DNA of 64,000 nucleotides from an uncultured Pelagibacteraceae bacterium (GTDB taxonomy: Bacteria; Pseudomonadota; Alphaproteobacteria; Pelagibacterales; Pelagibacteraceae): the NCBI GenBank assembly GCA_902580895.1, contig CACHMJ010000001.1:186001-250000 (forward strand), given 5' to 3'. Shown piece after piece: positions 29,749-38,008 of this stretch (the first letter of the stretch is position 1; every line of letters starts with the position of its first letter). Below the pieces are notes generated by a model. The model was not told the DNA's origin, searched no databases, and saw only the letters and a list, made by a program, of their open reading frames with translations. The translations under genes were made by a program, and so were the position numbers.

Positions 29749-30514
29749 GTTTAATGATGATGGATATAAAGCTTACAAATCGTTAATAACTGATATCCAA
29801 GATGAGGTTGCAAAAAATGATGGTGATGTAATTAAAGGATACAATAAAGACTTAAAAAATAGAGTTAAAGAACTTCAAAAAAATAAAATCTTAACAAGAA
29901 ATTTTGAATATCAAATTTCCTTAGATGTAAAACAATTTCAAAATAGACATGAGCTAGGAATTTATTTGCATGAGGTCTTTCAAAAAGTACCCACTTTCAA
30001 ATTAGTAAATAATTATAAACTTTGGGATTGGATATCATTACAGTATTTTGATTTAATTTTTACTGAGAAAGGAACAGCATCGGATTGGAGATTTAGGCTA
30101 ATTGATGATCATAAATTAAAATTTAGAAATTTAATGTATGTCCCATGGTGGTTATTAAGACACTACGGAAAAGAAGATTCTCGAATTTTTTTAACAAGAC
30201 TAAATTTAGATACAGCAGGAGATTGGAATGAACAATTTATGAAAAAAAATCATGTACGAAATTACAAAAAAATAGCACATATATGTCATATACTTTTTTA
30301 TGATGAAGAAGAAAAAAGAGATATACCCGGTACAAGCAAGGGAAATATTGGAGCGTTACAAGATTTTTGTGATGAAGTTAAGTACTTAAATTTAATCTAT
30401 GATTTATTTGAAATGTCAAATAAAGAAATCTTAGAAAAACTTCCAAAGAGATTTTTTAATTATATGAAAAAAATAGGCAAGGAAGTCAAGGTTGATGGAA
30501 AGATATTTAGTTAA
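29729..30514 (+). CDS. uncharacterised protein, possibly DUF6339-like
   Basis: Start placed at ATG 29729 after an AAGAGGGGGA SD; SDWRFRLIDDHKLKFRNLMYVPWWLLRHYG...SRIFLTRLNLDTAGDWNEQF; the family label is from memory only. Confidence 0.65.
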   Translation: MKMIVCEFNDDGYKAYKSLITDIQDEVAKNDGDVIKGYNKDLKNRVKELQKNKILTRNFEYQISLDVKQFQNRHELGIYLHEVFQKVPTFKLVNNYKLWDWISLQYFDLIFTEKGTASDWRFRLIDDHKLKFRNLMYVPWWLLRHYGKEDSRIFLTRLNLDTAGDWNEQFMKKNHVRNYKKIAHICHILFYDEEEKRDIPGTSKGNIGALQDFCDEVKYLNLIYDLFEMSNKEILEKLPKRFFNYMKKIGKEVKVDGKIFS

Positions 30515-30537
30515 TTTTAATTATAATTTTTTATTTA

Positions 30538-30906
30538 ATGTCTTATTCTAAAAATACTAAGCCAGAAAAATTGATTAGATCTTTATTATATAAAAATGGT
30601 TATAGATTTAGAATTCATGTGAAAAAACTTCCTGGTAAACCAGATATTGTTCTACATAAACATAAAACAATTTTAAATGTTCATGGTTGTTATTGGCACT
30701 ATCATGGCTGCGCTCATAGTAATGTGCCAAAGACTAAAACTCAATATTGGATAGAAAGATTAGAGCTTAATAAAAAGAGAGATTTTATTAATAAAGATAA
30801 ACTTAAAAAATTAGGTTGGAAAGTCATTGATGTATGGGAGTGTACTTTAAAAGGAAAGAATATTGATAAAACTTTTAACACCCTGGAACGTCTAATCATT
30901 GCCTAA
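30538..30906 (+). CDS. vsr: very-short-patch-repair (Vsr-type) endonuclease
   Basis: MSYSKNTKPEKLIRSLLYKNGYRFRIHVKKLPGKPDIVLHKHKTILNVHGCYWHYHGC...KLGWKVIDVWECTL. Confidence 0.93.
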   Translation: MSYSKNTKPEKLIRSLLYKNGYRFRIHVKKLPGKPDIVLHKHKTILNVHGCYWHYHGCAHSNVPKTKTQYWIERLELNKKRDFINKDKLKKLGWKVIDVWECTLKGKNIDKTFNTLERLIIA

Positions 30907-31189
30907 AGATATATATCAAATTATGGATAAAAGTTACTTAATGGAGCTGAAACTATCAGAATTAAAATCAGAAAATCAAAAAGAAGTTTTCTTTAGATAT
31001 TTATCTATCGCTGAGCATTACATTTCTACTGAAAATGAAAAAGAGGCTGAGAAGATTTTAAAAAATTTGGGCTATAATAAAAAAACCATCAAGTCATTCA
31101 TAAAAACAGTTCAAAATCATGTTGCTTCAGAATTTCAAGATATGAAAGAAATTATGATGGGCAAGGTTCCAAAGAGGTTATTAAATTGA
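30899..31189 (+). CDS. hypothetical protein (up to 96 aa)
   Basis: Overlaps vsr end; start could be TTG 30899 or ATG 30923. Confidence 0.5.
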   Translation: MPKDIYQIMDKSYLMELKLSELKSENQKEVFFRYLSIAEHYISTENEKEAEKILKNLGYNKKTIKSFIKTVQNHVASEFQDMKEIMMGKVPKRLLN

Positions 31190-31398
31190 TGCTAATTTTT
31201 AATTACAAATCTAAAAAAGAGCTTAAGGAAAATATAGGAAAAACACTTAATTATACTGAAACAAGTATGTTTGGACCAGAGTATAAGGAAAGTGGAGTGT
31301 TAGTTGGCAGCAACAGGCCTTATTCAACTGAGAATAAAGGACGTGAATTTTTTGCAGAAGTAACGATAAAAAATAACATAATCGTAAAAGTAAATTGA
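31186..31398 (+). CDS. small hypothetical protein of a type seen in marine phages (from memory)
   Basis: FNYKSKKELKENIGKTLNYTETSMFGPEYKESGVLVGSNRP...REFFAEVTIKNNIIVKV; TGATG overlap with previous ORF. Confidence 0.5.
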   Translation: MMLIFNYKSKKELKENIGKTLNYTETSMFGPEYKESGVLVGSNRPYSTENKGREFFAEVTIKNNIIVKVN

Positions 31399-31440
31399 AA
31401 AAAACTTTAAATATAATCAAGGAGGTATAACATACGAATC

Positions 31441-32538
31441 ATGGACACAATTTTAATAATAATTTTAGGTTTATTGCTTATAGCAACATTAGCAATTCTA
31501 TATTTGAATATTAAGACTAAGACCAAAAAAGAGGATGAAAATAAAGAGGCTGAAGAAATAGCGAATTTGAATGCAGAAATTGTAAAACTAAAAGATAGTT
31601 TAAATGCAACAATTAATACTTCATTAAGTTCCATGTCCACATCTTTTAACGCTCTGTCAACCGGTGTTACAAAAGACATGACTGAGGCTTTAACTAAGGT
31701 TGATGAAAAGGTTGGAAATTTCAATCAACAGGTTCAATTATTAAATCAAAGCCAAGAAGGTATTACAAAAATACTAGCTGGCGTTAAGAAATATGGTGTT
31801 TTAGCAGAGAGCAGCCTCGATGCTCTTATGAGGGATTTATTACCTGCATCCCAATTTATGACTAATGTGAAGATGAAAGAGGATACTAGTGAGAATGTGG
31901 AATTTGCTATCAAACTTCAAGGAGATGTTTTGGTCCCAGTGGACTCTCATTTTCCGGTAGAAAAATTCAAAGCAATAACTGATGCGCATGAGGCAGATGA
32001 TAAAAAAGCAGTTGCTGATTCTAGAGCCAAATTAGCAAGCGCTTTTAAATTGAAAGCAAAAAGCGTTAATGAGAAATATATTGTGCCACCAAAAACAACT
32101 GATTTTGCCATAGTTTATGCTGCCTCAGAAAGTCTTTATAGAGAATTAACTGAATATCAAGATCCAAGCTCAAAAGAACTACTAACCCAGGAACTAATGA
32201 GAAAGTATAAGATAGTCATCTGCGGTCCTAATACTCTTTCAGCTTATTTACAGTCATTACACATGGGTTTTCAATCATTGAAAGTTCAAAAAGGAGCGGT
32301 CGAAATTTACAATCATTTAAAAACAATCAGCACAAGATTTGCTAAGCATTTTGATAATGTAATAGTTTTAAGAAAAAAACTAGATGAAGCGATGAGTGTT
32401 GTTGATAAGTTTGGAACGGATGCTAGATCAATTACTAGAACTTTGGAAAATATTAAAGATCCCGAGCAAGTTGAAAAAGCTGTACTAACTGAGAACGTTG
32501 AGAATTTCGTTGAGAGAAATAGACAAGTTAAAAAATAA
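31441..32538 (+). CDS. RmuC-domain protein
   Basis: N-terminal TM, coiled coil, then NVEFAIKLQGDVLVPVDSHFPVEKF...EKYIVPPKTTDFAIVYAASESLYREL. Confidence 0.85.
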   Translation: MDTILIIILGLLLIATLAILYLNIKTKTKKEDENKEAEEIANLNAEIVKLKDSLNATINTSLSSMSTSFNALSTGVTKDMTEALTKVDEKVGNFNQQVQLLNQSQEGITKILAGVKKYGVLAESSLDALMRDLLPASQFMTNVKMKEDTSENVEFAIKLQGDVLVPVDSHFPVEKFKAITDAHEADDKKAVADSRAKLASAFKLKAKSVNEKYIVPPKTTDFAIVYAASESLYRELTEYQDPSSKELLTQELMRKYKIVICGPNTLSAYLQSLHMGFQSLKVQKGAVEIYNHLKTISTRFAKHFDNVIVLRKKLDEAMSVVDKFGTDARSITRTLENIKDPEQVEKAVLTENVENFVERNRQVKK

Positions 32539-32575
32539 TTTCTTTTTTCAGAAAATACCCTCTATAAGAAATCAC

Positions 32576-33262
32576 ATGCGATGGAATAAGAAATATAACT
32601 ATCCTACATCATCAAGAGCAACTGAAGATGGAATAAGAAGATACTTATTAGGTGAAACAAAATTACCAAGCGTCACCTCAATTCTAGATGCAACAAAATC
32701 TGAAGAAGATAAGGCTGCTTTAGCCAATTGGCGAGAACGAACAGGAGAAGCTGTAGCAAATAAGATTGTTAAAGACGCTGCTTCCCGCGGGTCTCAAATG
32801 CACAGTTACTTAGAGTCTTTTCTTTTAGGAAGAGAAAACTTGAGTTTCTTCGAGGATAAAGAACAATATAAAACAATGGCTAAAGAAATTATTGAAAAGG
32901 GTTTAAAAAATAGACTTGAGGAAATATGGGGAGTTGAATGTACACTTTATTATCCTGACAGGTACGCAGGTACTGCTGACTGTGTAGGAATTTATGAGGG
33001 TCAATCTTGCATAATAGATTTCAAAAATAGCCGGAGACCAAAAAAATTCGAGTATATAGATAGTTGGCTATTACAATGTGCAGCGTATTCTTTAGCACAT
33101 AATGTTGTGTATAATTCTAATATTACATCTTGTATTATTCTTGTTTGCACAGTGGATAACTTATTTCAAGAGTTTAAGATTCAAGGGCCTGAACTAATAA
33201 CATATCAAAATTTGTTTTTAGGTAGATTAAAAAAATTTAATGAAATGAATAATTTAGTTTAA
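32576..33262 (+). CDS. PD-(D/E)XK-family nuclease, MGME1/phage-exonuclease-like
   Basis: RGSQMHSYLESFLLG...ECTLYYPDRYAGTADCVGIYEGQSCIIDFKNSRRPKKFEYIDSWLLQCAAYSLAHN; start trimmed to ATG 32576. Confidence 0.8.
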   Translation: MRWNKKYNYPTSSRATEDGIRRYLLGETKLPSVTSILDATKSEEDKAALANWRERTGEAVANKIVKDAASRGSQMHSYLESFLLGRENLSFFEDKEQYKTMAKEIIEKGLKNRLEEIWGVECTLYYPDRYAGTADCVGIYEGQSCIIDFKNSRRPKKFEYIDSWLLQCAAYSLAHNVVYNSNITSCIILVCTVDNLFQEFKIQGPELITYQNLFLGRLKKFNEMNNLV

Positions 33263-33268
33263 TAAAAA

Positions 33269-34705
33269 ATGGATAAGATTGTAATTTACGATACAGAGAC
33301 AACAAACTCAACAATATGGGGATCTATAATAGAAGTTGGAGCTGTTGTAGTTGATAAAAATTTAAGAGAAATTGGAAAATTAAATATAAGAGGGCGAATG
33401 CCAGAAGGTGAGGTGCCAAGTGCAAAGGCTTTACTTGTTAATTCAACTAGTATCGATTTATTAACTAAAGGCAATTATTCACATTATGACTTTTTAGGTG
33501 CTGTTGAAAACTTTTTCATAAAATGTGCTCCAGCAATGTTTATGGGTTGGTCTAATCTTAATTTCGATTCAAGGATGCTAAATTTCAATTTTTTCAAGGG
33601 TAATAGGTACCCTTATACAACTCATGTTTCACCCAATAGACAACATGACGGTTTACATATAGCGAGAGCAGCCCAGACTATTAATTTAGAAACTTTAAAG
33701 ACTGAGTTAACAGAGGCAGGAAACCCAAGCCTAGCATTAGAATCTTTATCAAGAATGCAAGGTTTCGACACCTCAGCAAGCCACACTGCCTATGCCGATG
33801 CAATAAACACCCTGAAAATTCTTAGAATAATTAAAAATAAACATAAAGACAATTGGGAAAACTTTTTAAAAACATCCACAAAAACAAGCGTAGAAACATC
33901 TTTAAAAAGCGAGGGCATATATTCCATTTTTGAAAATGTGAAGGGTAGAAATATGATGTATCTCACTAGCACACTACATCCAAATCATTGTTTTCATCCA
34001 TCTTACGCATCGTGGGGATATGTTTGGGATTTAAGAAGAGATCCAGAACCATTATTAAATTTATCAGTAAATCAATTAAGAGATATATTAAAAAAATATA
34101 GTCCTAAGGCTACAAGAGTTTTAAAAACCAATAAAGCTCCAGTAATTTTGGATAAAGAGTTTGCCTTAAAACAAAAACCCTATTCAGACCTAGATTTAGA
34201 AACAATAAAAAAAAGAGCACAAATGGTAAGAAATAATGAAAATTTTTGTAAAAATATACAAATTATAAATAGAGAGGCAGCAGAGGAAAAGGAGCAAACT
34301 AAAACCCAGGAAGATTTGTTACCTGAAGAAACTTTGTATGAAAAATTTATTCCTAATAAAGATACTGCTCTTTTTAAAACCTGGCATAGCTCATCTTGGG
34401 AAGATAAATTGAAATTACTAGATAAATTTCAAGACAAAAGATGTAGTTGGTTTGGTCAAAAAATAATTTATCAAGAAGCACCTCAAATTTTACCACCTGA
34501 TTTATATAAAAATATTAAAAGTGAAATTGCTAGACGTATACTAAGTAAGAATAAGGAGAAGTGGCAAACGGTAAATATGGCATATAATGAAATCGACTAT
34601 TTGAGAGATCAAGCAGATAAAAGAGATGATAAAATTGAATTGAATAAACTAGATGAAATTAACGATTTTATTATGTCTATTGAAAAGAAATATGAAATTG
34701 CGTAG
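33269..34705 (+). CDS. DEDD exonuclease, exodeoxyribonuclease I (SbcB)-like
   Basis: IVIYDTETTNSTIWGSIIEVGAVVV, MGWSNLNFDSRML, LESLSRMQGFDTSASHTAYADAINT. Confidence 0.8.
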   Translation: MDKIVIYDTETTNSTIWGSIIEVGAVVVDKNLREIGKLNIRGRMPEGEVPSAKALLVNSTSIDLLTKGNYSHYDFLGAVENFFIKCAPAMFMGWSNLNFDSRMLNFNFFKGNRYPYTTHVSPNRQHDGLHIARAAQTINLETLKTELTEAGNPSLALESLSRMQGFDTSASHTAYADAINTLKILRIIKNKHKDNWENFLKTSTKTSVETSLKSEGIYSIFENVKGRNMMYLTSTLHPNHCFHPSYASWGYVWDLRRDPEPLLNLSVNQLRDILKKYSPKATRVLKTNKAPVILDKEFALKQKPYSDLDLETIKKRAQMVRNNENFCKNIQIINREAAEEKEQTKTQEDLLPEETLYEKFIPNKDTALFKTWHSSSWEDKLKLLDKFQDKRCSWFGQKIIYQEAPQILPPDLYKNIKSEIARRILSKNKEKWQTVNMAYNEIDYLRDQADKRDDKIELNKLDEINDFIMSIEKKYEIA

Positions 34706-34739
34706 TTGACTTTAAGAGATAAGTTTATAGAAAGGATTT

Positions 34740-35060
34740 ATGCTCATAAATTTTAAAGATGAAGATTTCGAAAACAAAATAAGAAAAGAAGATGTTTCTG
34801 TAGTACAGCTAAGTGCATCTTATTGTGGACCTTGTAAAGTTTTAAAGCCATTAATGGATAAGCTTTCAGAAAATGAGTATAAGGGGAAAGCAAATTTTTA
34901 TTATGCTGACGTGGAAAATGATGGAATCAATCTCGGATCGCAAGTCGGTTGCAGAGCGGTGCCAACCGTTATAGTTTTTAAAAAGGGTGTAGAAGTTGAT
35001 AGGCTGGTTGGTGGAGTTCCAGAGAGCAACATGAAAGAATTTTTAGATAAAAATATCTAA
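34740..35060 (+). CDS. thioredoxin-like protein
   Basis: VVQLSASYCGPCKVLKPLMDKLS...GCRAVPTVIVFKKGVEVDRLVG. Confidence 0.92.
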   Translation: MLINFKDEDFENKIRKEDVSVVQLSASYCGPCKVLKPLMDKLSENEYKGKANFYYADVENDGINLGSQVGCRAVPTVIVFKKGVEVDRLVGGVPESNMKEFLDKNI

Positions 35061-36322
35061 TTTAAGTTTAATATTTCGCCAGCTAAATACAAAGATCCTG
35101 TAATTATTAACATATCATTTTCTTTAAGTGATAAGGATTTAATTGCTTTCTCAATATTTTCTTCATATTTAACATTTAAAACATCTCTAAATTTTTCTTT
35201 TAATTTTTTACCACTTATAGAGTTTTGTTGATTAGGGATATCAACAGTGGTTAGAGACGATATATCTTTAAAGTGGCTAATATATTCTTCATGATTTTTA
35301 TTACACATCATTCCTATAATAAAATGCTTATTACAGTCTAAGGTTTGAAGATATTCATTTAAAACTCTAGCGCCATCTTCATTATGACTTCCATCTAACA
35401 GTAATTTGTTATTTTTGATTAGATCTTTAATTTTTCCAGACTTTATTTCTTGTAATCTCCCAACACTCTCAATTTTGGTAATTGCATTTTTTATATCATC
35501 ATCTTTAACTTCAAGATTTAATTGTCTTATTGTAGCTATTGCAGTTGAAATATTTTCTAACTGGAACTGTCCAAGAATATTTGGCAAGGGTAGTTTCAAG
35601 CCACCAAATTTATCCTCATAATAAAAAAAACCATTTTCTCCATTAGAATAACTATAATCTTCATTAAAGAACAATTTATTAGATAAGTTTTCTGAAATTG
35701 ATTTTTTGATATATTCAGTTGTTTTAACTGAGTTTTGTTTAGACACAATTATATTGGAATTTAAAAGAGAGGATGTTTTTTCAAATACGATTTTTTCAAT
35801 AGTTTGTTGATCTTTTGGTAACCAGTCAAGATGATCTTTACTAATAGAGCATACAATACTCGCTAAATTATTTTTTAGAATATTAGTTGCATCAAACCTA
35901 TGAAACAAGCCTGCCTCTATTAAATTAATATTATCGGGATATTGAGTAGCCTTATAGAAATAACAAGCAGACAAAGCCTCAAAAAAAGTTAAGGGATTTT
36001 GATCATTTATTTTTTCAACTTCTTCAAAAAGATCAATCAATTCGTCATCATGAAGCATATTATTATTAAAAACAAACCTTTCATTGATTTTTTGAATATG
36101 AGGGCTCGTATAAACATTGCATTTTACTTTTGCTTCTTTGAGTATCGAAAAAATTGCATTAATAGTAGATTGCTTACCATTTGTTCCTACGACCGAAATT
36201 GCTTTTATTTTGTCTTGAGGATTACCTAATTTTTCACAAAGAATTTTTATACGATCTAAACTTAAATCTATTTCTTTAGGATGCAGCTTTTGTAAAAGAT
36301 AGATTGTCTTCTGAAGTTTCAT
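35057..36322 (-). CDS. folC: dihydrofolate/folylpolyglutamate synthase
   Basis: VVGTNGKQSTI, YTSPHIQKINERF, LASIVCSISKDHLDWL, LLLDGSHNEDGARVL. Confidence 0.92.
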   Translation of the reverse strand: MKLQKTIYLLQKLHPKEIDLSLDRIKILCEKLGNPQDKIKAISVVGTNGKQSTINAIFSILKEAKVKCNVYTSPHIQKINERFVFNNNMLHDDELIDLFEEVEKINDQNPLTFFEALSACYFYKATQYPDNINLIEAGLFHRFDATNILKNNLASIVCSISKDHLDWLPKDQQTIEKIVFEKTSSLLNSNIIVSKQNSVKTTEYIKKSISENLSNKLFFNEDYSYSNGENGFFYYEDKFGGLKLPLPNILGQFQLENISTAIATIRQLNLEVKDDDIKNAITKIESVGRLQEIKSGKIKDLIKNNKLLLDGSHNEDGARVLNEYLQTLDCNKHFIIGMMCNKNHEEYISHFKDISSLTTVDIPNQQNSISGKKLKEKFRDVLNVKYEENIEKAIKSLSLKENDMLIITGSLYLAGEILNLN

Positions 36323-37208
36323 TTTCTTCAGAGGTTATAACAGGTTTTTTATTTAATAGAATTGAAATTAAAATACCAATTTTTTCTTGAAGATCTTTTC
36401 TCTCAAGAATTAAGTCCACAAACCCAGTTTTCTGAACCATAGAGCTTCTTTGAAAATTTTCTGGTAAACTTTCTTTTATTGTACCTTCTATAACAGAGCG
36501 ACCTGCAAAAGCTATTAAGGCATGATCAGATTCTGCTATATGTAAGTCTCCCAACATCGCGTAAGAGGCTGTAATTCCACCAGCAGTCGGATCAGTTAAA
36601 CAAACCAGATAAGGAAGATTATTTTTTTTTAATTCGTTAATAGCCATCGTTGTCCTTGTCATTTGAGATAATGAAATCAAGCTTTCCATCATTCTCATTC
36701 CTCCTCCGGAACTAAAACAAATAAAAGGAGTTTTGTTTTCGATGGCATATTGAATACCATATAGAAATGCCTCACCCTCCGCAGCAGCCATTGAGGCACC
36801 TAAAAATTCAAAATCTGATGCAACTGCAGTTATTTTAATATTATTAATTGAACCAGAAACAACCATCATACCACAATCCAGTCCTGTTTTTTTTCTCGCA
36901 CTTTTTAATCTATCTTTGTAAGATTTAGAGTCTGTCCAATTTAGTGGGTCATCTTTTGGAATTGGTGTTTTAAAAATTTCATAATTATTCTTACCAAAAA
37001 AAATATCAAATCGCTGTTTCGGATTAATTCTGTGGTGTTTATTGCAATCAGGGCACACCCAGAGATTTTCCTCTAAATCTTTTTTCAAAATTGGTCCTTT
37101 ACAACAACTAGTCCAATCACTTTTTGCGATTTCTTCTTTTGTTGCTCTTTTATGGATAGCTGTTTTTATTTTCTCACCAGCTTTGATTATTTTTGTTATC
37201 CAGTTCGT
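36276..37208 (-). CDS. accD: acetyl-CoA carboxylase carboxyltransferase subunit beta, probable ACG start
   Basis: CPDCNKHHRINPKQRF...FSSGGGMRMMESLISLSQM...LTDPTAGGITASYAMLGD; coding continues upstream of the ORF-track TTG as NWITKIIKAGEKIKTAIHKRATKEEIAKSDWTSCCKGPI after AAAGGAG. Confidence 0.85.
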   Translation of the reverse strand, partial: TNWITKIIKAGEKIKTAIHKRATKEEIAKSDWTSCCKGPILKKDLEENLWVCPDCNKHHRINPKQRFDIFFGKNNYEIFKTPIPKDDPLNWTDSKSYKDRLKSARKKTGLDCGMMVVSGSINNIKITAVASDFEFLGASMAAAEGEAFLYGIQYAIENKTPFICFSSGGGMRMMESLISLSQMTRTTMAINELKKNNLPYLVCLTDPTAGGITASYAMLGDLHIAESDHALIAFAGRSVIEGTIKESLPENFQRSSMVQKTGFVDLILERKDLQEKIGILISILLNKKPVITSEENETSEDNLSFTKAAS

Positions 37209-38008
37209 TGTAGCTCCTTTGTAAAAGTAGAAATATACTTGCCTAAATTTGATGGCAAATTTTTGTCCTCTAGATTATCCTGAATATACTTTACAAAAGC
37301 ACTACCAACAATAACTCCTTGACACCCAGTATTAGCTATTTTTAAAGCATCTTTTGGAGATTTAATTCCAAATCCGGAGCAAATTGGTAATTTTGTTGAT
37401 TTTTGGATTCTTTTTACAAAATTTGATACATCAATTTCATTAGCAGATTTATCTCCAGTCACACCCGAAACATTCACTTGATACAAAAAACCACTTGATA
37501 TGCTAACTATATCTTTAAGTCTATTATCGTCTGTTGTTGGGGCTATAAGTTTAATTAATGATAAACTTTTTTTATTTAATTCCTCTCTTAAAATATTTTC
37601 CTCCTTTAATTCATGAGGTGCATCCACAACTAAACAAGCATCGGCACCCGCATCACTTATATCAGTAACAAATTTTGAAATAGGATATTTATATAAATTA
37701 GCAATATAACCCATTAAAACAATCCCAACTTCTTGATTATAATTTCTAATTTCGCTAACTAATTTAATTATATCTTTTAAAGTATCTCCGTTTTCTAAAA
37801 CTTTATCATGGGCTATTTTTATGACTGGTCCCTCTGCAGAAGCTTCAGAAGTTGGATAGCCACATTCAATTACTGAAACACCGTTATCTATTGCTTTTTT
37901 GATTAATTCCAAGCTTGTTTTATAATCTGGATAGCATCCAACAAAATAAGCCACCAATTTTGTCTTTGGATTATTTGACCGAAATATCTTTTTTAGTCTT
38001 TCACTCAA
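37196..38008 (-). CDS. trpA: tryptophan synthase alpha subunit
   Basis: VIECGYPTSEASAEGPVI, LVVDAPHE, APTTDDNRL, GFLYQVNVSGVTG, CSGFGIKSP. Confidence 0.96.
   Translation of the reverse strand: MSERLKKIFRSNNPKTKLVAYFVGCYPDYKTSLELIKKAIDNGVSVIECGYPTSEASAEGPVIKIAHDKVLENGDTLKDIIKLVSEIRNYNQEVGIVLMGYIANLYKYPISKFVTDISDAGADACLVVDAPHELKEENILREELNKKSLSLIKLIAPTTDDNRLKDIVSISSGFLYQVNVSGVTGDKSANEIDVSNFVKRIQKSTKLPICSGFGIKSPKDALKIANTGCQGVIVGSAFVKYIQDNLEDKNLPSNLGKYISTFTKELQRTG

Noticed and set aside
31419-31443. Strong AAGGAGG 15 nt upstream of the rmuC ATG, suggesting an alternative ATA start
   Set aside because: Spacing is long but the annotated ATG is plausible; no independent evidence for an ATA start.
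37042-37224. Plus-strand 60-aa ORF at the accD/trpA junction
   Set aside because: Antisense to the accD N-terminus, which has clear protein-level similarity.
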